Origin: Verrucomicrobiaceae bacterium
GTDB lineage: Bacteria; Verrucomicrobiota; Verrucomicrobiia; Verrucomicrobiales; Verrucomicrobiaceae
Assembly: GCA_027490195.1 (NCBI GenBank)
Contig: JAIXYN010000005.1
Span: forward strand, 62,001 to 126,000
Direction of reading: 5' to 3'
DNA: 64,000 nucleotides
Both the position numbers and the translations under genes were made by a program. Shown here piece by piece: positions 42,347-51,578 of the stretch (within the stretch, counting starts at the first letter, position 1; every line of letters begins with the position of its first letter). The notes beneath the pieces were generated by a model. The model had not been told where the DNA came from. It worked only from the letters and a program-made list of their open reading frames with translations, and did no database searches.

Positions 42347-44932
42347 AGATTCGTCCTTCGCCTCATCCTGCTATCCACCTTCGGAGCAACACTCGTTCAT
42401 GCCGAGTTGCCGCCTCCGGGGCGCTCTTTCATTGAGAAACGCTGCATGGACTGCCACGACTCTGGCACAAAGAAGGGCAATCTCGACCTCACCGCGTTGA
42501 AGCCGGACTTCGGCGATGAAGATTCTTTTGAGCTGTGGGTGAAGGTGCATGACCGCATCGCGTCGGGTGAGATGCCGCCGAAAAAATCGGCGCAACCGGG
42601 GGAGGGCGAGGTGAAGGCGGCGCTTACGGGATTGAGCGCCAGTCTCGCGGGCGCGGATGTGGAGCGGCAGCGGCGGGAGGGGCGCACGGGCTTGCGCAGG
42701 CTGAGCCGGGTTGAGTTTGAAAACACGCTACGCGATGTGCTTGCGCTGCCAGCACTGCGGGTAGCTCATGAATTGCCGCCGGATGGGAAGGCGCACGGGT
42801 TTGATCGTTCGCCTGCCGCGCTGGACTTTTCATTCGTGCATCTGGCAAAGCATCTGGCAGCGGTGGATGCGGCGCTGAATATGGCGACACCGGCATTCGT
42901 GGAGAAGCCGCCGGTGTTCACCTATCGCTGGTATCCGTGGAGCACGACGGTGATCGGCACGCTCACGGGGTTCAAGGAGGCCATCGGTTTGATCGGCATG
43001 AAGCGGGATGAGACTTTCTACGCGAAGTCATCGCGCATCACGGATGATGAGCCAAAGGCGACGGCGATCGGACTGTTCCGGCTGGGCGATGAATCGGCCC
43101 GGTATCGCGTGAGTCCGTTCACGCCGGTGCTGGATGGCGTGCATCGCATCCGCGTGAGCGGCTACAGCTTCGCGTGGGATGGAAAGCAGGTGGTGCCGAC
43201 GCAGGCGCATGGCGCGTTGAGTTTCGGCATTCTAGCCAAGGGACTGAGCTACGGAACGGTGGATCTACCGCCGAACAACGCGGAAGCAGTGGAGTTGACC
43301 GCGTGGCTGGAGCGCGGCGGCGGCATGGCGCCCGGTGTGCCAGACGAGCTGATGTTCTCGCCGGAGACTTGCGAGCGTCTGCCGCACTACGCGCAAACCA
43401 AAAAAGGCATCCGCGAGGACATGCACGGCCCGCCGCACCCGGTGCCGGGCGTTGCGGTCGAGTGGATCGAAATCGAGGGGCCGCTGCATGAAACGTGGCC
43501 ACCTGCGAGCCAGCGGGCGCTCTTTGGCGAACTGCCGGTGAGCGTGTGGAAGGCGGAGAGTGGCGTACCGAAACCCGTGCAGCAAATCTGGCCGCGTGGC
43601 CGCGCGGTCAGCTCGCAGCCAAGGGACAACACCTACGGCACGCGCAATGAGAAGCGCCCCGTGGTGCAAGTCGTGAGCACGGCTCCACACGAGGATGCGC
43701 GGCGGCTGCTGGGGAGCTTTCTGCGGGGTGCGTTTCGTCGTCCGGTGAAAGAAGCGGAGGTCGCGAGGCACATGGATGTTTTCAACAAGCGGCTGACTGC
43801 GGGCGATCCTTTCCAGGATGCGTTGAAGGAGGCGTATCGCGCGGCGCTCACGTCGCCGGATTTCATGCTACTAGGCAGCGACCTCGCATCGCGGCTGAGC
43901 TATTTTTTGTGGGCGGGGCCGCCGGATGAGGCACTCATCGCGCTGGTGGAGCGTGATGAACTGCGCAAGCCCGAGGTGCTGCGCGCGCAGTCAGAGAGGA
44001 TGCTGCGCGATGCCAAGGCGCGGCGCTTCATCGAGAACTTCACGGGTCAATGGCTGCGTCTGCGCGAGATCGATGCCACGCAGCCGGACAAGACGCTTTA
44101 TCCGGAGTTCACCGGGCTGTTGCAGGAGTCCATGGTGGCTGAGACGCGGGCGTTTTTCACCGAGCTGCTGAGTAAAGACCTCGGCGCGGTGCATTTCGTG
44201 AAGTCGGACTTCGCCATGCTAAATCAAACGCTCGCACAGCACTATGGCATCGCCGACGTGACGGGGCATGAACTGCGGCGTGTGAGCCTGCCGCCGGATG
44301 CGTTGCGCGGGCCTTTCCTCGCGCAGGCGAGCATTCACAAAATCACCGCGAACGGCACCACCACTTCGCCTGTGCGCCGCGGAGCCTTCGTGCTGGAGCA
44401 AATCCTCGGCATCGTGCCGAAGCCGCCGCCGCCAGGCGCGGGCAGCATCGAGCCGGACACGCGTGGCACCACGACCGTGCGTGAGCAACTCGCGAAGCAC
44501 AAAACGCTCGCCACCTGCGCAGGCTGCCATGCGCAGCTCGATCCGTATGGGTTCGCGCTGGAACGCTTCGATGTCACCGGCGCGTGGCGGGATCAATATC
44601 GCGCCAGTCATGCACGCGAGGACTTCAGCCGCATCGTGGATGGTCGCGGCGTGTGGTATCACTATAACAAGCCTGTGGATGCCAGCGGCGAACTCGCGGA
44701 TGGACGCGCCTTCCATGACTACGCCGCTCTGCGCGACATGCTCGCCGCAGACGAGCGCGGCCTCGCGCGTGCCTTTGTGCAGCACCTCATTGTGTATGCG
44801 ACAGGCGCGCCGGTGAGCTTTGCCGATCGTCGCGAAGTCGAGCGCATCCTCGATCGCTCCAGCGCGGCGCATTACGGCGTGCGCACCCTTTTGATGGAAA
44901 TCATCCTCAGCCCGCTCTTTGCCAGACCATGA
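42344..44932 (+). CDS. DUF1592-type cytochrome-like protein, copy 3
   Basis: 862 residues from the ATG at 42344, which opens a signal peptide (FVLRLILLSTFGATLVHAEL). The frame is open upstream to 42248, but that part is the read-through DUF1553 scar. Domain order: CMDCHDSGTKKGNLDL (haem motif), DUF1587 (GLRRLSRVEFENTLRDVLAL), beta domain (RIRVSGYSFAWDGKQVVPT), DUF1595 (LLGSFLRGAFRRPVKEAEVA), DUF1592 (LASRLSYFLWAGPPDEALIA), DUF1588 (RRGAFVLEQILGIVPKPPPP, CAGCHAQLDPYG), DUF1585. It is clearly related to, but more distant from, the tandem pair at 23236-28652. Its stop overlaps the DUF1552 start (ATGA). Confidence 0.92.
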   Translation: MRFVLRLILLSTFGATLVHAELPPPGRSFIEKRCMDCHDSGTKKGNLDLTALKPDFGDEDSFELWVKVHDRIASGEMPPKKSAQPGEGEVKAALTGLSASLAGADVERQRREGRTGLRRLSRVEFENTLRDVLALPALRVAHELPPDGKAHGFDRSPAALDFSFVHLAKHLAAVDAALNMATPAFVEKPPVFTYRWYPWSTTVIGTLTGFKEAIGLIGMKRDETFYAKSSRITDDEPKATAIGLFRLGDESARYRVSPFTPVLDGVHRIRVSGYSFAWDGKQVVPTQAHGALSFGILAKGLSYGTVDLPPNNAEAVELTAWLERGGGMAPGVPDELMFSPETCERLPHYAQTKKGIREDMHGPPHPVPGVAVEWIEIEGPLHETWPPASQRALFGELPVSVWKAESGVPKPVQQIWPRGRAVSSQPRDNTYGTRNEKRPVVQVVSTAPHEDARRLLGSFLRGAFRRPVKEAEVARHMDVFNKRLTAGDPFQDALKEAYRAALTSPDFMLLGSDLASRLSYFLWAGPPDEALIALVERDELRKPEVLRAQSERMLRDAKARRFIENFTGQWLRLREIDATQPDKTLYPEFTGLLQESMVAETRAFFTELLSKDLGAVHFVKSDFAMLNQTLAQHYGIADVTGHELRRVSLPPDALRGPFLAQASIHKITANGTTTSPVRRGAFVLEQILGIVPKPPPPGAGSIEPDTRGTTTVREQLAKHKTLATCAGCHAQLDPYGFALERFDVTGAWRDQYRASHAREDFSRIVDGRGVWYHYNKPVDASGELADGRAFHDYAALRDMLAADERGLARAFVQHLIVYATGAPVSFADRREVERILDRSSAAHYGVRTLLMEIILSPLFARP

Positions 44933-46212
44933 ACATCTCCCTCCGCACCCCGATGAACCGCCGAACGCTTCTGGGCGGCGCCGGAGCCACGCTGGCGCTG
45001 CCTTTCCTCGAATGCATGATGCCCCGCCTCGCTCATGCCTCATCGCCGCCGCCGCGTCGCTTTGTCGGCATGATGACGAACATGGGCATCCTGCCAGAGT
45101 TCTTCTTCCCCACGCTGGCCGGGCGCGACTACGAAGCCACGCCGTATCTCGACATCCTGAAGGCGCATCGCGAGCGCATGACCGTCTTCTCCGGCGTGTC
45201 GCTGCCCGGAGTGGATGGCGGACACGAGTCGGAGAAATGCTTCCTCACCGGCGCACCGGGCGCTAGCCGCGGCTCCTTTCGCAACAGCGTCTCGCTGGAC
45301 CAGGTCATGGCGGAGAAAACTGGCAGCGCCACTCGCTTTCCATCGCTGCCAGTGATGATTGGCACGGGAAATCTGAGCCTCTCATGGACACGCAGCGGCT
45401 CGATGATTCCGCCCATCACCAGTCCCGTGGCGCTATATCAGCAGCTTTTTATCGAAGACACGGCTGAGGGGAGAGCGGAATCCCTGCGCCGTCTCAAGCG
45501 CGACCGCAGCCTGCTCGATGGCATGAAGGAACAGTTCAAAGCGCTGCAACAACGCGTCGGTGCGAATGACCGCGAGCGCCTCGACCAGTACTTCACGGCC
45601 ATTCGCGATCTCGAATCTAGCCTGGCCGCAAGCGAGAACTGGGTGAACCGCCCAAAGCCGAAGACGACCACCGCGCCGCCGATTGACATTGCCAACGTGA
45701 ACGACTTCAAGGCCAACGCCCGCGCCATGCTTGACCTTGTGCGCCTTGCGCTCGAGACCGACTCGACCCGCATCGTCACCGTTTGCCTTTCCACCGGCAA
45801 TCTCACGCCCAAAGGCATCGCCGGAGTCAGCAGCGGCACCCACCCGCTTACACACCACGGTCGGCAGCCGGAGAAGATCGCCGAACTGCGCCGCATCGAG
45901 GAAGCGCACTTTCAGTCGCTCGCCGCATTCTTCGACGGCCTCAGCGCGGCCAAGGAGCAGGACAAGCCGCTGCTCGACCACACCGCCTGCCTCTACGGCA
46001 CCAACATGGGCAGCGCCAACGCCCACTCCAACGACAACCTGCCCACGCTGCTCGTGGGCGGGAACTTCAAGCACGTCGGGCACCTCGCCTTTGATCGCAA
46101 GAGCAACTACCCGCTTAGCAACCTGCACGTCTCGCTGCTCCAACGCCTCGGCATCGAGACGAATGAGTTCAGCACGGGAAAAGGGACGATGAAAGGGCTG
46201 GAGATGGTGTGA
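44929..46212 (+). CDS. DUF1552 domain protein, Tat-exported
   Basis: 427 residues; ATG overlaps the previous stop by four bases. An internal Met at residue 9 (MNRRTLLGGAGATLALPFLE) opens a clean twin-arginine leader and is an alternative start. DUF1552 marks are PRRFVGMMTNMGILPEFFFP, VFSGVSLPGVDGGHESEKCF, NSVSLDQVMAEKTG, ALETDSTRIVTVCLSTGN, THPLTHHGRQPEKI, YGTNMGSANAHSNDNLPTLL and the end GTMKGLEMV. It forms a pair with the DUF1592-type protein before it, in the order cytochrome then DUF1552, the reverse of the pair at 21938-25944. Confidence 0.92.
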   Translation: MNISLRTPMNRRTLLGGAGATLALPFLECMMPRLAHASSPPPRRFVGMMTNMGILPEFFFPTLAGRDYEATPYLDILKAHRERMTVFSGVSLPGVDGGHESEKCFLTGAPGASRGSFRNSVSLDQVMAEKTGSATRFPSLPVMIGTGNLSLSWTRSGSMIPPITSPVALYQQLFIEDTAEGRAESLRRLKRDRSLLDGMKEQFKALQQRVGANDRERLDQYFTAIRDLESSLAASENWVNRPKPKTTTAPPIDIANVNDFKANARAMLDLVRLALETDSTRIVTVCLSTGNLTPKGIAGVSSGTHPLTHHGRQPEKIAELRRIEEAHFQSLAAFFDGLSAAKEQDKPLLDHTACLYGTNMGSANAHSNDNLPTLLVGGNFKHVGHLAFDRKSNYPLSNLHVSLLQRLGIETNEFSTGKGTMKGLEMV

Positions 46213-46235
46213 GCAAATCGACCCGCAACTACCGC

Positions 46236-47609
46236 ATGAAATCCGCGCTCGCACTCTTCGCCCTGCTCATCACCGCACCCGTGCGCGCCGATGAGATACG
46301 CAATTTTGAAGACCACATCCTGCCACTCTTGCGTGAGCATTGCGCGAATTGCCACCGGCCTGGCAAGACGCGCGGCGGGCTTGACGTCACCACGATGGAG
46401 AAGTTGGAGAAAGGCGGTTCGGCTGGGCCGTCCGTCGTCGTCGGGCTCGCGGAAAACAGCCCGCTTTTCCGCGCCATCGCGCACATCGGCGATGAAGAAC
46501 CGATGCCGCCCGAGCAGGACAAATTGCCGCCGCAGATCCTCGCGGCGTTCAAGACGTGGATTGAAGGCGGGCTCAAACCCAACGCCACCGGCAAGGCCCG
46601 CGAATCCCGAGCCGTGGTGCAACTCACCGTCGATGCCGCAACGCTCGGTGCGCCGAAGACCACGCCGGAATTCATCCGCAGCCTGCCGCCGCTCGCTAAC
46701 GCACCAAAACATGTCCGCGCCCTGCCCGTCATGGCGCTCGCCGCCAATCCTTGGGCACCCGTCATTGCCGTCGGCGGACATCACGAAACCGTGCTCCACG
46801 ATCTCGCCGATGGCCACCGCATCGGCTCGCTGCCTTTTACCGAAGGCGAAGTGCGCGTGCTGCGCTTCAGCCGCAATGGTCAGGTTCTCCTCATCGGCGG
46901 CGGACGTCCCACTGCATCGGGCAAAGTCCAGCTCATCGAAATCAAAACCGGCAAGCTCCTCACCACCATCGGCGACGACTTCGACGTCGTCCTCGCCGCC
47001 GACCTCAGCCCCGACCAGAGCCTGGTCGCTACTGCTGGGCCCGAGAAGCTCGTGCGCGTCTATCGCGTCGCCGATGGCGCCCTCGTTTGGAGCATGAAGA
47101 AGCACGCCGACTTCATCACCAGCCTCGAATTTTCCCCCGATGGCAAACACCTCGCCAGCGCCGACCGCGCAGGTGGCATCTTCATCAGCGAAGCCACGTC
47201 CGGCAAAAATCCGCGCCTCCTCGCCGGAGCCACAGAGGCCGCGAATCAGCTCGCCTGGCGCAGCGACACCCGTTCCCTCGCCGCCGCTTGTGGTGATGGC
47301 CAAGCCCTGCTCTATGACCCCGCCACAGGCCATCTCGTTGCCAAATGGGCCGCGCACCAGGGCGGAGTCCTTAGCATCGCCTACAGCCGCGAAGGTCGCC
47401 TCCTCACCGGCGGCCATGACGCCACGGCACGCCTCTGGGATGAAACCGGCAAACAAATCGCCCTGCTCAAAAACTGCAACACCGCAGCCTTCCGCGTTGC
47501 CTTCACCAACAGCCAGCATCCGCTCTTCGGCGACTGGTCCGGCACCGTACGCGAGTGGACGGCTGAGGGGCAGGAAGTCCGGAGTCTCACCGCCCGCCCG
47601 AAGAACTGA
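46236..47609 (+). CDS. Secreted cytochrome c-like WD40 propeller protein
   Basis: 457 residues from the ATG at 46236 (signal MKSALALFALLITAPVRADE); a GTG at 46209 overlapping the DUF1552 stop is an alternative. The N-terminal 110 residues are a planctomycete-type cytochrome segment (REHCANCHRPGKTRGGLDVT, with the IGDEEPMPPEQDKLPPQ loop). The rest is a WD40 propeller of about seven blades (VLRFSRNGQVLLIGGG; FITSLEFSPDGKHLASADRA; VLSIAYSREGRLLTGGHDAT). The haem-like segment would carry or sense electrons and the propeller would serve as a docking surface; this is inferred. Its N-terminus is the parent-type sequence of the truncated copy at 39369. It closes the secreted gene run. Confidence 0.9.
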   Translation: MKSALALFALLITAPVRADEIRNFEDHILPLLREHCANCHRPGKTRGGLDVTTMEKLEKGGSAGPSVVVGLAENSPLFRAIAHIGDEEPMPPEQDKLPPQILAAFKTWIEGGLKPNATGKARESRAVVQLTVDAATLGAPKTTPEFIRSLPPLANAPKHVRALPVMALAANPWAPVIAVGGHHETVLHDLADGHRIGSLPFTEGEVRVLRFSRNGQVLLIGGGRPTASGKVQLIEIKTGKLLTTIGDDFDVVLAADLSPDQSLVATAGPEKLVRVYRVADGALVWSMKKHADFITSLEFSPDGKHLASADRAGGIFISEATSGKNPRLLAGATEAANQLAWRSDTRSLAAACGDGQALLYDPATGHLVAKWAAHQGGVLSIAYSREGRLLTGGHDATARLWDETGKQIALLKNCNTAAFRVAFTNSQHPLFGDWSGTVREWTAEGQEVRSLTARPKN

Positions 47610-48214
47610 ACGTCCATCAAAGGCATCATGCCGAGGTTCGCGCCACTCATGCAAAACGGACGGGATGAGACGGTTGCTGCACACGCCGACATCCGTGGGG
47701 TGGAGGACAATATCCTGTACTTCGATGCCGTTGAACTCGACCTCTTTCGAAGGCCCCAATAGCGACGAGCACAAAGGCGCACTGCGCGAGCCCAATGGGC
47801 AGGGCATTCACTTCAGTGGCCCCGGCTTGGGTGGCCTCGATCATCCTCTACGTCAAGTTCCACTTATCCGGGTTCGGGTATATGCTGCCGGCATAGATCG
47901 CATTGAGGCTAAAGTTCAGAATCTCCCGACCGCTGAGTCCTCGCGACAGCTGCGCGCAATCAGTCGATCCACGGCACATGAAACGATTATACCAGCATCT
48001 GTGTGCAACCCTCAAACGTAAGAACCGGATGCAACTGCGAATCCCGCTCAAAGCGTTTTTAATTCAATACTCAACTCACACAGATCCGAGGAGGTTCAGC
48101 CCCTCAGGCATTTTCTCTCAGGAGCAAACTTCTTCCTACTCGGAGAAAAAGTAAGCCTTCAAATACATGCCACCATCGGATGCCCAGATCAGCTTCCATT
48201 CTTTGAAAATCTCC
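47610..48214. other. Intergenic graveyard with AAA+ relic
   Basis: Six hundred bases without an intact gene. The minus strand carries an AAA+ ATPase remnant (described separately). From 47620 to 47790 another minus frame reads KEVEFNGIEVQDIVLHPTDV, then GVCSNRLIPSVLHEWREP, protein-like but not recognised. The part from 48000 to 48214 is lower in GC and holds nothing I can name beyond the upstream region of the FAD oxidoreductase. Confidence 0.45.
47760..47955 (-). pseudogene. Relic of AAA+ ATPase, C-terminal part
   Basis: On the minus strand from about 47955 the codons read CAQLSRGLSGREILNFSLNA, then IYAGSIYPNPDKWNLT, a TAG at 47848-47850, then RMIEATQAGATEVNALPIG in the same frame. The GLSGREILNxxLNAI pattern is that of the helical lid of AAA+ ATPases (compare the general FSGADIxNLxxEA signature). 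The TAG could be a mutated Gln codon, as KW..TQxMIEAE is a plausible original. The Walker motifs are absent, so only the 3' part survives. This identification rests on pattern memory and would need a database search. Confidence 0.5.
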
Positions 48215-49198
48215 ATGCCGATTCATGAACCAAGCGTTGATGTGCTGATTGTTGGCGCAGGTGTCTCAGGTCTTATCGCCGCGCGTGAGGTTCAGAGCGC
48301 TGGTCGCAGCGTGCTTTTGCTGGATAAAGGGCGCGGTCTCGGCGGCAGGCTGGCAAGTCGTCGCATCGGTGCGGCCACCTTTGATCATGGAGCTCAGTTC
48401 ATCACCACCCGAGATGCCCGGTTTGAAGAAATCCTCAAGCAGGGCGCGGAGGCCGGCATGATGAAGGAATGGTGCCAGGGCTTCTCAACTACGGTTGACG
48501 GGCACACACGCTGGCGTGGCCAGCCAGCCATGACAGCCGTCGCGAAGTATCTGGCGCTGGGCCTGGAAACACGAATGGAAAAACAAGTCGTAGCACTTCG
48601 ACGTGCCGGTGATCTCTACTCGGTCGAGACGAGCACTGGAGAGTTTTACTCAGCAGCGGCAGTGCTGCTCACACCGCCGGTGCCACAATCTCTTGCGCTG
48701 CTGGCAGCAGGTGAAATCGAACTTGATTCTGCGATGCGGACACGCCTTGAAGGCATTCAATACGAACGCTGCCTGGCCGTCATGGCCGTGTTGAAAGGTC
48801 CGTCCTCGATCCCACCTCCCGGTGGGCTTGTGCCGACCAGCGGCCCGGTCTCATGGATCGCCGACAATCAGCGCAAAGGCATCTCCGTGGAACCTGCGGT
48901 CACGATTCATGCCAATCATGAATTCAGTCTCGCGCACTGGGAAGAGGATCGCATGAATAGCGGGCGGCTGCTCCTTGAGGCCACCCAATCATGGCTGGGC
49001 GCCGAAGTGCTGAGCTACCAGGTCCACGGCTGGCGCTACAGCAAGCCCATTCAAGTCGATACGCATCCCTGCGCCCTGTTGCAGGCAGATCCGCCCCTCG
49101 TAATGGCAGGAGACGCCTTTGCAGGGCCGCGAGTCGAAGGTGCAGCGCTCTCAGGAATGGCCGCAGCCGAGACGCTGCTAGCCCACCTACCTCATTGA
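48215..49198 (+). CDS. NAD(P)/FAD-dependent amine oxidase-like oxidoreductase (renalase type)
   Basis: 327 residues from the ATG at 48215 (MPIHEPSVDVLIVGAGVSGL); an upstream in-frame ATG at 48167 adds an unlikely tail. The N-terminus has the dinucleotide-binding GAGVSG motif followed by LLDKGRGLGGRLASRR, then TFDHGAQFITTRD, which is the hallmark of the renalase-like flavoprotein subgroup. The C-terminus has VMAGDAFAGPRVEGAALSGM, the second FAD contact. Residues 60-280 form the substrate domain. It is cytoplasmic and not obviously linked to its neighbours. In bacteria renalase-like enzymes oxidise misformed dihydro-NAD isomers; whether this one does so is unproven. Confidence 0.88.
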   Translation: MPIHEPSVDVLIVGAGVSGLIAAREVQSAGRSVLLLDKGRGLGGRLASRRIGAATFDHGAQFITTRDARFEEILKQGAEAGMMKEWCQGFSTTVDGHTRWRGQPAMTAVAKYLALGLETRMEKQVVALRRAGDLYSVETSTGEFYSAAAVLLTPPVPQSLALLAAGEIELDSAMRTRLEGIQYERCLAVMAVLKGPSSIPPPGGLVPTSGPVSWIADNQRKGISVEPAVTIHANHEFSLAHWEEDRMNSGRLLLEATQSWLGAEVLSYQVHGWRYSKPIQVDTHPCALLQADPPLVMAGDAFAGPRVEGAALSGMAAAETLLAHLPH

Positions 49199-49362
49199 GA
49201 AACTCCAGGCCAGTGAGCCACACTCTTTTGGCATCAGCCATCAAAGCTGAGGGAGTCGAACCCAATCCACCTGCCATTCTGATAAGTTGTTCGGAAATTC
49301 GTCCACACCACTGACGCCATCCGTAGAGACCATGGCGCTTTCTGCCTGCCCTCCCCTGCCCC

Positions 49363-50226
49363 ATGAAACAAACACCTCTGATGCTCATCTTTATGATGGG
49401 TATTCTCAGTTCCTGCGCTTCGACGCAGATCTGCACGCGATCCATCACCACCTCCGAACCTAGAGCACAGGCCCTTGTCACGGCCTCGCAGAAGGCTCAC
49501 GGCAGCGCTGCCTTTGATCGAATCCTGGATCTGAGCGTGCGCTACGAAGGCAAGTGGGCGTCCATCGGGCCTCGCTTTCAGCCCGTGCTCGTGGACTCAA
49601 AGTTCCGAGGGGCCTCTGAGGAGAGGATTATCCTCTCACCCAGAATCATAGCGCAAACCCACACCGGACCAGGAGGCGTGAAGAAAGTGCTGCGGTCGCA
49701 TGGTCAAATCGCCATTGCCTACAATGGCATGGCCACGGATGATGACGAGACCGAACAGGCCGCAGCGCTCGTGGCAGATGCTTATGCGCTCTTTCTGCTT
49801 GGCCCGTTCTATTTCCAGCAAAGCGGCACGGTCTTCGCCATGAATGGAGAGTCCTTCGTTGATCAGGCTTTGTGTGATGAGGTGCTCGCCATCCTACGCC
49901 CAGGTTTGGGCATGGCAGAAGAGGACCGCGTCATCCTCCACATTGACCGTAACACCAAGCTGCTGCGTCGAGTGCGCCTCACACTCAACGGCCTGGACAG
50001 CACCCGTGGAGCGGAGGTGGATGTGACGTTTCGAGATTTCAAGAAAATAGACGGCGTCCTTTGGCCGACCGACTTTGATGAGCGCATCCGCAGCCCATTC
50101 AAACTCCACGCCCATCATTGGAATCTGCGCGGCCTGGAGAGCAATCGCAATCTGAGCGCTCGTGATCTAAAACTCGTCCAATGGACCCGCAAGGCTGCCA
50201 AGCCGAGCGCAGCCTTCACGCATTGA
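49363..50226 (+). CDS. Putative lipoprotein of unknown function
   Basis: 287 residues with a lipoprotein signal: MKQTPLMLIFMMGILSSCAS, in which LSSC is the lipobox and Cys18 the lipidated residue. The mature part has LVTASQKAHGSAAFDRILDL, YEGKWASIGPRFQPVL, GPGGVKKVLR and VILHIDRNTKLLRRVRLTLN, a beta-rich pattern like the outer-membrane lipoprotein sorting (LolA/LolB) fold. It resembles proteins annotated as outer membrane lipoprotein-sorting proteins, and the VDVTFRDFKKIDGVLWPTDF stretch fits that fold. Function is not known. It ends 5 bases before the ADP-ribosylglycohydrolase start, so the two may be co-transcribed. Confidence 0.78.
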   Translation: MKQTPLMLIFMMGILSSCASTQICTRSITTSEPRAQALVTASQKAHGSAAFDRILDLSVRYEGKWASIGPRFQPVLVDSKFRGASEERIILSPRIIAQTHTGPGGVKKVLRSHGQIAIAYNGMATDDDETEQAAALVADAYALFLLGPFYFQQSGTVFAMNGESFVDQALCDEVLAILRPGLGMAEEDRVILHIDRNTKLLRRVRLTLNGLDSTRGAEVDVTFRDFKKIDGVLWPTDFDERIRSPFKLHAHHWNLRGLESNRNLSARDLKLVQWTRKAAKPSAAFTH

Positions 50227-50231
50227 GATTC

Positions 50232-51248
50232 ATGGAGAAGATAGCCGACTCACTCAAAGGGCTCGCCATGGGCGGGTTTATTGGCGATGCCATCGCCATG
50301 CCCGTGCATTGGTATTACGACCGCTCAGCTTTGCGCCATGACTACGGCACCATCCGGGATTACACGGCTCCGAAGTCTCCGCATCCCGGCAGCATTCTCT
50401 GGCGCTCTGAATACACCGCGATCAACGAGCGCGGAAACATTCTGCATGATCAGGCGCGCTACTGGGGGCAGCGCGGCATCCACTATCACCAATTCCTGAG
50501 GGCCGGTGAGAACACGCTGAACCTCCAGCTCGCCAAGGTCTTGCTGGATTCCCTGATCACCTGCGGCGGCTACGATGTGGATGACTATCTCACGCGCTAC
50601 ATCGACTTCATGCTCACGCCCGGGAATCATCGGGACACTTACGTCGAGGAGTGTCATCGCAAGTTCTTCACTGCTTATGCGCGTGGCACTGCCCCGAGAA
50701 AATGTGCAGGCACAGACATCCACATTGGCGGCCTGGCTCATGTCGGTGTGTTAAGCGCCTATTTCCGGGGAGACCTAGAGGCCACACGGGAAGCCGTGCG
50801 TGAGCACGTCAGCCTCACACACCGCTCTCCTGAGGTGCTCGCAGCAGCGGATGCCATGGTGAGGATGGCTTGTGCCCTGCCCAAGGGCTTGCCCCTGCGT
50901 GAAGCCATACTCGACCATGGCAGCGATTGGTTCTCTCAACGCAAAGCTCTGGAATGGTCCAAAGATCCCGACGCAGTCGTGATCGGCAAGCGCGTCAGCC
51001 CAGCCTGCTACATTGCCGAAGCTTTCCCCGCATCATTGTACCTGACATGGAAATATGCCGATGACTTTGAAAACGGCGTCACCGCCAATGCGAATGTGGG
51101 CGGTGATAACTGCCATCGTGGAGCCGTGATTGGCGCTTTGATTGGCGGGGCTGTGGGCTTTTCAAAGATGCCGCAGAGATACGTCGATGGCATCGACGAT
51201 GGCACCCGACTCAAATGTCAGATAGAAACCATTGTCACTCGGCCATGA
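50232..51248 (+). CDS. Divergent ADP-ribosylglycohydrolase family protein
   Basis: 338 residues from the ATG at 50232. The fold is identified by LKGLAMGGFIGDAIAMPVHW at the start and ANVGGDNCHRGAVIGALIGG near the end. In typical members these regions carry metal-binding acids: a TDDT motif after the first and GGDTDT in the second. Here the first is replaced (SEYTAINERGNILHDQ) and the second reads GGDNCHRG, so the binuclear metal site must differ. It lies between the lipoprotein gene and a DUF2805 gene whose ATG overlaps its stop (ATGA). It may hydrolyse another ADP-ribose or related N-glycosyl bond, or be a binding protein. Cytoplasmic. Confidence 0.85.
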   Translation: MEKIADSLKGLAMGGFIGDAIAMPVHWYYDRSALRHDYGTIRDYTAPKSPHPGSILWRSEYTAINERGNILHDQARYWGQRGIHYHQFLRAGENTLNLQLAKVLLDSLITCGGYDVDDYLTRYIDFMLTPGNHRDTYVEECHRKFFTAYARGTAPRKCAGTDIHIGGLAHVGVLSAYFRGDLEATREAVREHVSLTHRSPEVLAAADAMVRMACALPKGLPLREAILDHGSDWFSQRKALEWSKDPDAVVIGKRVSPACYIAEAFPASLYLTWKYADDFENGVTANANVGGDNCHRGAVIGALIGGAVGFSKMPQRYVDGIDDGTRLKCQIETIVTRP

Positions 51249-51472
51249 AGACCAAACCCAGCAGTGACCAGACCTCTTTCGTCGTGCGCCTCGCGTGGGA
51301 GGACCGCACGAGCTTTGAAGAGATCCGCGAGCGCACAGGCTTTGCTGAAAGTCAGGTCATCGAGATCATGCGCCGTGAACTCAAACCCTCCAGCTTCCGC
51401 TGTTGGCGGAAGCGCGTCAGCGGCCGAGTCACCAAACACCGCAAGCTGCTTGAGTTAAGGCTCAAAGGCTGA
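51245..51472 (+). CDS. DUF2805/TIGR03643 family small protein
   Basis: 75 residues; ATG overlaps the previous stop by four bases. The sequence FVVRLAWEDRTSFEEIRERT, GFAESQVIEIMRRELKPSSF and RCWRKRVSGRVTKH matches the conserved TIGR03643 (DUF2805) family: a short helix-turn-helix-like helical protein of unknown function with an invariant MRRELKPSSFRxWRKRVxGRxTKH core. The high basic content suggests nucleic-acid binding. Coupling to the ADP-ribosylglycohydrolase gene is notable, as these small genes often sit near oxidoreductase or photolyase genes. Confidence 0.85.
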   Translation: MKTKPSSDQTSFVVRLAWEDRTSFEEIRERTGFAESQVIEIMRRELKPSSFRCWRKRVSGRVTKHRKLLELRLKG

Positions 51473-51578
51473 CACAAGCGCAGCCGGGCAGCGAGTCTGA
51501 TGCATTTGGCAGAACGTGGCGCACCAATCGCCTCATGACGGACGTAAAATCCATGTCAGTTGATTCAGAGTCTTCATC

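Noticed and set aside
46107..47807. Minus-strand frame of 566 codons opposite the cytochrome-WD40 gene
   Set aside because: Shadow of the WD40 gene. Only its first part (about 47620-47800), outside that gene, may be a relic and is reported as such.
49251..49263. GGGAGTCGAACCC, whose reverse complement looks like a tRNA T-loop
   Set aside because: Only three T-stem pairs form, and there is no acceptor stem, D arm or anticodon arm around it on the minus strand.
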